Shown here: positions 11,282 through 21,522 of the stretch, piece by piece
Numbering within the stretch: position 1 is the stretch's first letter
Layout of the letters: each line of letters begins with the position of its first letter
Source: Branchiostoma floridae
Lineage: Eukaryota; Chordata; Leptocardii; Amphioxiformes; Branchiostomatidae
Assembly: GCF_000003815.2 (NCBI RefSeq)
Contig: NC_049983.1
Location: 17,390,746-17,454,745 of the forward strand
Length of the DNA stretch: 64,000 nt
Direction of reading: 5' to 3'
Made by a program: the position numbers and the translations under genes
Notes under the pieces: generated by a model
Seen by the model: only the letters and a program-made list of their open reading frames with translations
What the model was told of the DNA's origin: nothing
Database searches by the model: none

Positions 11282-14200
11282 TCACTGCTTCTTCCTTCTG
11301 TACTTGTCAGACACGCGTGCCCGCTTGCGCCTGCGATCGGGCTTGCGCTGCTTGTGCAGCCGCCCCACGCTGACGCCCTGCCTGCGTCGCACCAGCACAT
11401 GCTGATCCACCAGCTTGGACAGCTGGCCCTGCTCAGCAAGCATGCGCAGGAACGTGCGGATGAAGTCGTCGTAGTTGTGGGTGCGGCGACAGTCGTCCAC
11501 CTGGGAAGAAGGGATATATTGTAAAAAATAAAGCCACTGTATTTGGTCATTTTTCTACATGATGAGTTGAATCTACCTTATTACACTGCACAGCAATACT
11601 CACAACATATGGATACGACTTTGTTGTGAGGACGTCTTGAATTATGTGAACTTCCCACCGCCGCTTGTGTTGTCTACCATTTTATTAAAGTTTCCAACGA
11701 ACCAAGGCAACGCCTTCAGCTCCTCCAAATCTTGTAAGCAAAACTAGAAGAAAACACCATGGCTAATACATGTGTATATCCTGTGAATAACAAATTATAA
11801 AGAGGAAACCATCTGCCCACCTTGTACTTCTTTCTCTTCTCTATCTCGTCCTTAAGGTGCTGTTCACAGATCTGAATCTCTGTCTCAACATTCTTCAGCA
11901 GTGCCAGAAGGTCCTGGGGAGACACAAAAAGGCAATGTTTCAGATTTACGTGACTAGTTTAAGATAAACAGACAAGACAGTAAAAACAGGGTTTACCAAT
12001 TTTGTTTGCTACATGCAAGCTTGGATCCAATAACTCCCATACTAGTACTAGTATCCTATATATAAAATGGCACCCCATAAGTCTAGGCACATATAACATT
12101 TCTGTATCTACATTACTATCAATTGGTACAACATACCTTTGGTGCAAAGGCATGAGCCATGTTTGGCCTTGCCCCGCCTGCCTGCAGTGCATGCTGGTCT
12201 TGCTGGGCATCTCCTGTGCCACTCCCAGCTTGCAGGGCCATGGGGTCACCTTCCACAGAGTCCCCACTCCCTAGTCTCTGCAACGCCATGTCCGCATCCC
12301 CCATGTGTAGCCTCTTGGCTGGAGGACCGCCCCCCTCCCCAGACAGCGATCTCTTCAGGCAGACTGTGATGATGTTGGCATCAGTTTTGGTGTCGCCTTC
12401 CTGCTTGGTGATGCTCCCCTCGGGGATGGTCTGCAGTTCCGAGGTTGCCCCTGGAGACCGGATAAACTCCATCCCCACCCTGTGACCCTCCTGGGCTGCC
12501 AGCAGTTTTGTCGCCGCCTCTGTGAACAGGTTGACGTTGTGCTGGTGGTGCTTGAAGGGGTTCGGACTGCTCACGGCGGACCTGTTTGCCGATCTGACAG
12601 GAGAGTTGAACGCGCTTCCGATTTCGGACGCAGTGTCCGTGCTCTCGTTGCTGGGGGCAGGGGAGGGAATCTTGGAGTACCCCGTGTGAATTGACAGCGG
12701 CCGAGCCTCGTCTGAGCGCCATGGCATCTCCAAAAAACCGACCCTCCTGCTGGCATCCGGGTGAAGGAATTCGTCAGGTTTCCTGGTGTCCGCCACGGCA
12801 GAGATGGCCCGCATAGCCTCTGAGAACGTGATCTCTCCGCTTTTCACTTCCGGTTCCACGGCCGGCTCGGTGGCAGACTCTGTCCCTTCTGTTGACGCAG
12901 AGCTGGTTCTCCCGCTCGTGACATCCCCGCCAGAAGACTCGTTTGTCTCTCCTTCATTTATTCCCTCCATTCCCGCTGTGGATGCCGCCACCTCATCATC
13001 TTCACTCTCTTCCTCTTCCTCGTCTGTATCGTCATCGGTGAAGGTTTCTGGGGGAACGTCCTGGTCATTCTCTTCTGTGAATTCCTCCAGTGGTGACTTG
13101 GCGTAGTTATGGCTGTCCAGGGCGGGGTGGGTGACAACAGGACTGGATGTGTTTCGCTTGGTCAGGGTGGCACTTTGTACCGTTGGCAATGCCTTGTGCT
13201 TTTTCTTTTTCTTCTTCTTCTTTTTGTGACGTCGTCTGTCGGACATCTCTGCTGGTTGAACGCCATCGGCACCGGCAGCAGAGGAGCTTGCAACAGCAGC
13301 TGACGATGTGACGGTGGAGGAGGCTTTGGACTTGTGGTGGGATTCTCCTCCAAATGCAGAGGGGATGAGAGAAGTCAGGTGTGGCTGGGTGAAACGAACC
13401 AGCTGAAAGACAAAATGCACAATTATATGTACATTCACTTTTTATAGGATCTAGTTTTGCAGGTAGGAGTTTTCAAGTTTGTGGTCAACATAATACTGAA
13501 GCACAACAAACACATATTTTGGTATCCTGAAACTATAGTAGTCACTACTATAGTTTCAGGATACCAAAATATGTGTTTGACAATGACATAATTATCTTGT
13601 GTGACTTTGTCACTTAATAAGATGATTATGCCAATATCAACAGTCATGACAACAGAGTGCTACCATCTCTCCTTGGGATGGAAGGATGTCTACTACACTA
13701 CTACTACAGCACTGTATTGTATTCAACATCAACTTCACAATCTCAGACAGTGAGACTAGTCTCTACCAGACTGACTACGCTAGTCATATTGGAAGAATAA
13801 TTTGCCAGGAGAGTATTATACCAGAGGAGTTGACTGGCCCCGCAGCCATTTAATGTTAGACTGACTCCCCTGCCCAATTTCCCTTTTTTTTTGCCGAATT
13901 ATTCTATGATTCCCGGTAGGAAGGCCTGGTGGAGGCTAATCTCAGACTGAGCTATGTCCCATCTTTCCTGTAAGAAGCAACCACACATGTCAGTCACCAA
14001 GAAATCAAACTGACTAAAACTTGTTGTTTTGTTTGTTCCGTGTTCAGATGGCCCCTGTGCTGGTTACTCTTCAGGACTCACAGCCCTGCTGTATCAGGGA
14101 ACACCTTAAAGTACTACTGTACCTCACGGCATCCCAGATGGCACAATCATCACTACATGGAACAAACACAATGCACTTCGGAGGATGGCAACAAACATGG

Positions 14201-17200
14201 CTCATTTCTGCACTACCCAGAATGCTTGTTGCCCTTCCAGTCACAAGGATGGAAATGGATTAGGTCAGAAACAAACACAGATGCACTAAAAATATTGCTT
14301 CACTACCTTGGGGTGAATCAAACATCAGTATAGACTTTTACATGTTTCTTGCTAAATACAACGTACAGGTATATTTGTAGCTATGGATTTTGGAAGCAAC
14401 TGTTGAGATGTGAGGTTTAACTTGTAAGGGGAGTTCGATGATCTACAAGACGTAGTACAAATAATATCTGTCATCTTGCTTTGACGGAGTTTGAGGCAGA
14501 CCAAGAAATGCACCAGAATGCAAGAAAAGTTATTCATTCATTTTAAAAAATCATACTGTAACTCTTGAAACAGGTTGTATAATCATGATTTTCATGTTGA
14601 CTCTTCCATCAAGAATTTGTGACACGGTGAACTTGACAACTTTTCTATTGCATTGCTTCAACCATGTGAATTAAACACTGTGGACATCTAACTTTCTCTC
14701 CTATCCAAAAATAAAACCACTGCAAAAGTAAACAAATTTTACAACAAGTTTCATTCCTTGTGATCTCATCAACATTTACAAAATAAAAGCTGCAGCAGTT
14801 CACAGCTCCCCCTACCTGCTGCAGTGCCTCCAGCACAATCTGCCTGTTGGTCTTCAGGGTGTTGAGTTTGGTCTCGTACTGCTGTCGTCGGTCTGCCACC
14901 ACCGCCATCAGGTTGAAACGAATGTCATGACCGTTTTCCCTGAGATGGTGAAGTGTGGCAAAAAATTTAACCATCAGCCTGTTAAGGTATCATTTGGCAC
15001 TAAATTTGTATACTGATTATGGGATAAGGAAGCAGGTTAATTTGCAGTTCCCAGCATAGGTTCATTATGGAGAAGTGTAACAATGACACAATTATATCAC
15101 TATTCTTTCAGTGGACCAGTTCTGGTTAAATGTCTTTCAAATATTAAAAATATCATGTTAGGTGGCCTAACACAATGGGACACAGTTGGTCAGATCTTCA
15201 ATATATCAAGAGACTAATATATAGACTCCGTTTTGTGGGAGGTAAATCCAGTAGGAAAAGAGCAGAGACATATTTTCTGGGCTCCACTGAAAACTGAGAA
15301 CAAACAAGTGCAGTGAGTATGAACATGACACCCACCCTCCAGTGGCATTCCCTATTCTCTCTGAGATGACCCGTCGGAACTTCTCTGTCCAGTCTTCCTT
15401 CTCTCCCCACGGACCTGAGTGGGAATGAAAATCAGTTTGTAATGTAACCAGGCTCTCTCTACGTTTTTGTCTGTTGTCTCCAGACCTCCACTTTATGACA
15501 TATGACTAAGGCCAAACCAATTTAGCTTGTTGGTTCACAGATTTTTCTAAGTGAAAATATAGCAAGAGCAATAAATACAACGGGCAGGGAGGAAAACTTG
15601 AATATGACCATGTCCACTCCATAAACCTGAGTGCACCAAGGCATACACCTGGTCCTCTGGCTTTATTTTCGTGGTGTTTTTCCAGTTAAGCAATTCTTTT
15701 TCTTTTTTTGAACATCCATGAACCAACAAATCAAACTGATGTGGCCTAATGGGCAAAGACTTTTTTCGCCCTGGTAGAGAGAGAAAATTTATTTATAGTG
15801 CCGTTCCAAAAGACACAATATTGGGTTGGCACAGAGGATTCCAACCCAGCACCTCTACTTCCAAGTAGTCATTCCTAACTACAAAGCCACACCATGCCAT
15901 GAGCGTAATAAAATAGGGACATACCATGATCGATCGGGTAGGGCTTGAGACCGTCCAGTTCAAACAGCCTGTCATTGGTCGTCACATAACTAACGAAGTG
16001 GAAAGCCTCGGCTGTTCGCACGGAGGAGATTCCTGTCTGCTTTTCAGGCAGATGGCGGGGTTCTGGCCTGCCAAGAACAAAACAACACAAACTTGTAACT
16101 TGTAACAGTAAGCCCTATTCTACAATATGGGCTTAATTCATTCCTTCTAGTCCAAAAAAATATGCAAACAAAATATGCCTGTTTGAAAGGCTTCAATATG
16201 TTTGTTTTTGCTTCAAATATCTGTTTTTTCTTAAATGATAAACTTTACAACTACAGTCTTATGACAAAAAGCAGTTACTCAAGCAACTGGATATGTCTCC
16301 AGTATCAGTGTCTCCAGTTGCTTGAGTAACTGCTTTTGGCATATTTATTACATGGATGTCATCGACGTAACTACAGTCTGACTCTTAATTTTATTTTAAA
16401 TCAATAACCACATTTCTATGAGGAAGTTAACTTCATATCTGCTATCCCATGACTAAGACCAGTAGTGATCTGTTGTTTTGTTTGTTCCGTGTTCAGATGG
16501 CCCCTGTGCTGGTTACTCTTCAGGACTCACAGCCCTGCTGTATCAGGGAACACCTTAAAGTACTACTGTACCTCACGGCATCCCAGATGGCACAATCATC
16601 ACTACATGGAACATATCTCATAGCTGAACTTGTGTGTAGGTGTGGCTGTGGTCATTCTTACAATGCAATTCAGGGAATAGAATAATTGTTTCTTCAGTCC
16701 ATTTTGTCAAAGATAATTCCATCAAGTTGCTAGTCTGTGAATACTGTGAAACTTACAATATTTCCTCTATTTTGCGTTCTTGGTTTTTGCTGTGCCTCCC
16801 TCCATCATGAAATGATGACTTCAGAAATGAGTGTTTTTGTACTAGAGTATTGTTTCAAGAACTAAAACTTCCCAAACATCCAGGACCATGATGAAAAAGC
16901 CATAAAAAAAAATTTTGATTGCAAACTTTAAACACTGCAAAACCATCTTTCTACTCCTACTGCAAAAGTAAATAAAGAAGCTTACTGCACCTTGCATGAC
17001 TGTTGTGAGCTCTGGCTATCTCTGGAACATTTCCAATGGCCCAGCCTTTGGACTGACAAGAAATGACAATAAAAGAAAACAGTGAATCATCACTTAGCAT
17101 TAGTGCAAAACATGCATCTCTAGATACACCCTTTACTCTAGACAAAGATTGCTGAGCTACCATACAGTGATCAAAACTGGACTTATGTGACCATTGCTTT

Positions 17201-20200
17201 CATAATTAGTTGCAATATCATACAAAATAATAAAACACTAAAACTGTAAAAAATTATTGACAAAGATGTTGGAATTTTTAATCCATTCTGTTGTTGCTTT
17301 CCCAACATGTTACTGGACGTTATGCCATGGTCCACTATTGATTGTGCTTCTCAAAAAGAGCTTGGGGAATTTCCCTGGTATGTGTAAATACTGTCCATAG
17401 CATCTGTCTTCTCTGCCACAACCAGCGGAAGATCAGCTTTTCAGTGAGCCAAACTGTTTGAGATCACTTCCAAACATCTTACCTCGGGACCCATCCCCCT
17501 GGTAAAGTATTTGAGTCTGGTGAGGGTGCTCCCCAGGCTGATCTGGGGACAGTTCAGTAACACACTCAGCAGGGCGTGGGTGGCACAGGAGTTGGGAATG
17601 AGCTGAATGGGTCAGACAAAAAAAAATGAAATATTGTAAAAGAGGAAATGTTCACAGTGCTTTATTATGTACATGTACTTCTTCTTGACCTCTTTACAAT
17701 AGCCTGATTAAATCTCGGCTTATAGCAGCTTGCCCAATATCCGCTGGCCTCCTACAACTACAGCCAGTTATAGCCCCGGACAGCAGAGTTTGTGTTACAC
17801 AGCCCCCAAACTTAAACCACAGCGACCATCTCCCCGTATTACAGTAATAACCTGCAAGGCAGTTTTAACAACAAATTTAAAACCACTCTATCTTCACTGA
17901 GCCACAAAATAAAATAACCATTGACATTTCCCTTTTTAGTTAAGGTTTTACACTGTTAAAGTAATCCCTGCCCAATTACTAATTAAGTTGAACCAATAAT
18001 CACAAATACAATATATGCAAAACTGTTTCAACCATGAACTTAAAACACAACCCAAAAACCCTTTCCCATACTGCATATTTACTGTATGTAACTAGGATGT
18101 TAGATTATTATTGTTGGACATCCATAATGACCTGTTGTGCAAAGAACATGTCGTTGACGATATCTTCATCCACGACGAAGGATTCCTCCATGCTGGGCCC
18201 CACCTTCCGACGCGACCGACGTTCCTCGCTCCACTTGAACAGGAAGATGAACCCATACACGGGCCTGAGGAAGAAGATAATACATAAGGATTAATCAAAT
18301 CTATTAAAGTTAAACCCACAACTATATCAAGACTAGCTATAGCTAGCACTGTTACAACTTAATCATTTTTGGTAAGACAACGTAGTACTAAGTAGCACCT
18401 TTTTGTATTGTCAATCAGTCAAATGAACGTAAAGACATGACACAAATTGTTTAGAGGCTCATCTGTAAAAATTTTGATGACCTTCTTCTTCTTCAAAGAG
18501 TTCTTGCCTACTCGTGTTTGCTCTGTTCATCATTATCAATACCATATTTCGTAGCTACATAGAAGTTAACAAACGGCCATCCTACCCTTCAATTGGCTTG
18601 GACAGGTCATAGATTTCTTCTACCTGGACTCCTTTCACCCCTGGAAAGGTAGAAAAAAATCCACATCAAAATAAATACTAGTATTGCTACGTTAGAGAGG
18701 AGGGTGAAAATGCTTTTGATCCTTTTCATCAACTGGTACCTTTTTTAATGAAAATTATCAGTTTCTGAGTGTTTGTTTCACATAACCAGTAACCTGCCTT
18801 AGTTATAAGTTCTCATAACTGTCACCACTGTAGGTAGAATCTGCATTTAGGAATCAGGACGACTCGGACCATTACCAAGTCGGCCCATTAGAAATCTGGT
18901 CAACTCGGACCACCCCCCTGGTCAACTCGGACGAATGTCGGACAGCTCGGACCATTACCAACTCGGACCAGTCAACTCGGCCCATCTGCCGGGACAACTC
19001 GGACCATCCCCCCCCCCCCCCGACAGCTATTTCATTGATTTTTTTTTCGAACATGTAATCCCCAACACTAGTTTTATATGTATATACTCTGAAATGAGAA
19101 AACTGTAGGTTGGATTGTGTAATTCATCAGAACTTTTCGGCATTCCATGCGACGCACATTAGGTCATTGACCCCGAAATACGCAGTGTGTGTGGACAGGT
19201 GGATATATGTGAGGCGCTTCTAATAGAGGACAGTAGTAAACTTTATCATTTCTTGCTCTTCGGAATAGCTGTAGACAAATAAGATGTCAGAGAATGAGTC
19301 ATTCTTGTTGAAGATTAATTGCTAATTAAGAATTTTTTTCAAGCCGACCGTGTCCACTTTGTTTTAATATCGCCGGCGCGCGCGGCACATATGATACTAG
19401 ATGAAGACCGCCACTCTGTATGACCAGGAGACTTCTGAAGTTCTAATAGTAGCAGCTGGGAAAATCTTTATAATACTAGTACAAATGTACCAAGAAATGT
19501 CAAAAAAAAATTTTTTCAAAAGATAAGTAATTTGGTCCGACTTGTACATGGGTGGTCCGAGTTGACCAGGGGGGCGGTCCGAGTTGACCAGATTTTCAAT
19601 GGGCCGAGTTAGTAATGGTCCGAGTCGTCCTGATTCCAACTCGGACCAAGGACGTCCTTGCTCGGACCATCCCCATGGACAAGTTGGACCATCCCCATGG
19701 ACAATATTTACACAAAATGTAGCAAAGCACTCGACATGTATATATTAAGCGACGAACTCGCCGGCAGGCCTAGTCACGTCACGTCGGCCGGCTGTGTCCT
19801 GCGCAAGTTGTACATAAGCTCAAAGATACATTTATACTTAGATATACCTGGTCTTTGTGAAATGTTCTGCTTACTGAGATGATTTCCCTCAACAAACTGT
19901 TCCTATACTAGTGTATGTAGTCTGGACAAAATAAAACACAACGTTTGTTTCCGCTCATTTGCTTTTTACCTTACGAACAATGGCGGATTTTTCTATCCAA
20001 GACAAGTTCCCAGCAGCATGCACTGGGTCTCTGACCGACAACTTCTAGCTGTTAACTTTGACGTTTTTGACGTCCCAAACCGCCGGCGCTAAGGCAATCA
20101 ACGTGATTTTGAATAGACTTTTAGAGACGGCGGCTTTTTGTCAGACAACTTCTAGCTGTGACTTTGACGTCCCAAACCGCCGGCGATGGTCCGAGTTGTC

Positions 20201-21031
20201 CCGGCAGATGGGCCGAGTTGACTGGGCCGAGTTGGTAATGGTCCGAGTCATCCGACATTCCTGCATCTATAGGCCAGACTGTAAGGTTCACACCAGGAAG
20301 GACCCCTAACTCTTTTCAATTTGTGTGGCAGGATCTTTAACATGCTCAAGGTGTAACTTTCAATATGGGACCTCTAGCTTTACACAGGATGAAGGGGGTT
20401 GAAGTATTGGGCCAGTGGAGTAGAGATACATGTAGTATAAAGCTGCTTTTTTTCAGCCGGCTTGTGGTGTCATAATTCCCTTGATCGCTCCTCATTACCT
20501 TTCACTTTCAGAACAGCCCATTCTATAATCCAAGCTGTCAGAGCTGAGCACATATCAATAGATGAACTTTAAGCAGATTGCTTCACGAACTTACCAAAGT
20601 CTTCTACTAGGAGAGTGAACAACCCTGTGGAGAACAAAAGCGGGATATGCATGTAAATATTGGAGTCATTTACAAGCACATCATGATAACAAAATCATCA
20701 GAACAATTTGTTTCGTCTTTCTGTTTTTTCTGCAATTTTCCACACAAATTATTTATTGTTTCAGAACGAATACTTCTTCACAAAAACAACGCTTCCAAAT
20801 CTGCTCTTGTGTATAAAGAATGGGTATTATGGGTGAACAGGGACTTCTACATGTGTTTCGGTTAGTTTAGCTAGCGAGCGTCATCTTACTTTTCTTAGCA
20901 TGCTCAGAAAAAAAATCTGACACATCAATAATGATAAGCTATTTTTCATCTCAAAATCGCGGATAGAAGGCAATGAAACAGTTCAAATGGTTACCTGGAT
21001 CGCTCTCCAGCTCTAGCCACCCTTTGTTCAT
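11282..21031 (-). CDS. BAP1: BAP1 ubiquitin C-terminal hydrolase (Polycomb repressive deubiquitinase)
   Basis: Twelve coding exons, all phases closing: 21031-20995, 20624-20595, 18640-18586, 18264-18132, 17602-17483, 17052-16991, 16067-15925, 15414-15336, 14939-14816, 13402-12137, 11913-11821, 11500-11282. The product is 786 residues; human BAP1 has 729. The start [13 protein letters not shown] matches the human N-terminus. The UCH domain (about 1-235) keeps the Gln before [12 protein letters not shown] with its catalytic Cys, the His in EAFHFVSYV and the Asp in LFELDGLK. The 1266-nt exon holds a Lys-rich run, an acidic run, the HCF-1-binding-type site DSHNYAKSP and the conserved [19 protein letters not shown]. 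The C-terminal ULD and basic tail ([14 protein letters not shown]) mediate partner and DNA binding in the family. With ASXL proteins BAP1 removes ubiquitin from histone H2A Lys119 in the nucleus. No broken residue seen. Confidence 0.98.
13507..13579. repeat. Perfect 73-nt palindrome (36-bp arms, one-base centre)
   Basis: Arms 13507-13542 and 13544-13579 are exact reverse complements around a single C at 13543. It lies in the BAP1 intron just upstream of the 1266-nt exon. It has no loop, so it would extrude as a cruciform or form a near-loopless hairpin in the transcript. Confidence 0.95.
13757..13938. mobile_element. MITE with TAGTCTCTACCAG-type inverted ends
   Basis: Ends TAGTCTCTACCAG (13757) and CTGGTGGAGGCTA (13938) are imperfect inverted repeats. 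A second copy at 42216-42497 shares GAATAATTTGCCAGGA, CCAGAGGAGTTG and GACTGACTCCCCTGCCCAA. No coding capacity. BAP1 intron. Confidence 0.75.
14022..14164 (+). repeat. 143-bp exact duplicate (copy 1) shaped like a + strand exon
   Basis: Identical to 16471-16613 at an offset of 2449 bp. It begins with a pyrimidine-rich tract ending in CAG, then an open frame starting [15 protein letters not shown]. Both copies lie in introns of BAP1 on the opposite strand. I do not recognise the encoded peptide. Flanking sequence is unrelated outside the repeat. Confidence 0.92.
16267..16337. repeat. Perfect 25-bp inverted repeat, 21-nt loop
   Basis: Arms 16267-16291 and 16313-16337 are exact reverse complements (core GCAGTTACTCAAGCAACTGG). 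The loop repeats the TCTCCAGT motif. BAP1 intron. It could be a small fold-back element; nothing in it identifies a family. Confidence 0.9.
16471..16613 (+). repeat. 143-bp exact duplicate (copy 2)
   Basis: See 14022-14164. Sequence identity is complete by eye, and the copy again starts at the splice-acceptor-like tract. After the repeat the two frames diverge and neither continues into a recognisable protein. Confidence 0.92.
17361..17469 (+). repeat. Dispersed repeat, copy 1 (second copy 26281-26386)
   Basis: Shared blocks are GGGGAATTTCCC, CATAGCATCTGTCTTCTCT, GGAAGA and TTCAGTGAGC, ending in ATCACTT. Copy 1 abuts a BAP1 exon donor and copy 2 ends 36 bp before EBP exon 4b. Family unknown. 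Confidence 0.75.
18851..20260. mobile_element. Interleaved inverted-repeat (fold-back) block with CTCGGACC motifs
   Basis: Arm A (18851-18931) is the inverse of A' (19556-19637). Arm B (18933-19008) is the inverse of B' (20185-20260). The order A-B-A'-B' is interleaved rather than nested. All arms are built from short AACTCGGACC/GGTCCGAGTT units. Between A' and B' a block of about 45 bp (GACAACTTCTAGCTGT to AAACCGCCGGCG) occurs twice, at 20036-20090 and 20141-20184. A poly-C run sits near 19008-19020. No transposase seen. The block fills much of BAP1 intron 2. Confidence 0.8.
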
Positions 21032-21522
21032 GGTGGAATTTGGAGAAAAACGACAAAAACTCAAACTAATTCACGGCATCGTCTCCAGTCTCCGTTTTGT
21101 CTGGTTGGGGTGGGGGGGCGGCTTGGGGTCACCAGACTTGACCCCAATTCAGACGAAACTACTACAGAAAAGGGGTGATAAAAATTAGTATATAAAGCTG
21201 ACTTCAAATAATTTTTTCATATTCCATACTGATATTTCATAAACTAAATCTATAAAAGGATAGTGTTTTCTAATATTTTGTTAAAATGTGTTGTTTGATT
21301 AGTCTTCTAATCTACTCTCTTGACTATCACCCCTATTTTTATGAAAGAAATATTCCTCATCCGATGAAGAATCAGCCAATCAGGAGCTAGGTACTCAGTT
21401 CGAACCACTTCCGCGTTTGCGACCTCTAGTCCAGATCTTTGAGGTTGCACTCTGCATGCAGAGTTTTGAGGATTGTTGAAAGGAAGACTTCTTAGGTTTT
21501 GTATTCTGTTTTTCGTCCCGAA
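21032..21522. promoter_or_regulatory. Bidirectional BAP1/EBP promoter region
   Basis: 491 bp separate the divergent ATG codons of BAP1 (-) and EBP (+), with no other gene between. It includes an ETS-type site CACTTCCGCG near 21401-21410 on the EBP side. Transcription start sites cannot be placed from sequence. Confidence 0.7.

Noticed and set aside
10580-11345. Repeated GT-rich units considered as a CRISPR-like array
   Set aside because: Units are degenerate copies of an exon end in an animal genome, with no conserved repeat and unique spacers.
16267-16337. Hairpin considered as a microRNA precursor
   Set aside because: Arms are perfectly complementary, without the bulges and length of a typical precursor, and there is no small-RNA evidence.
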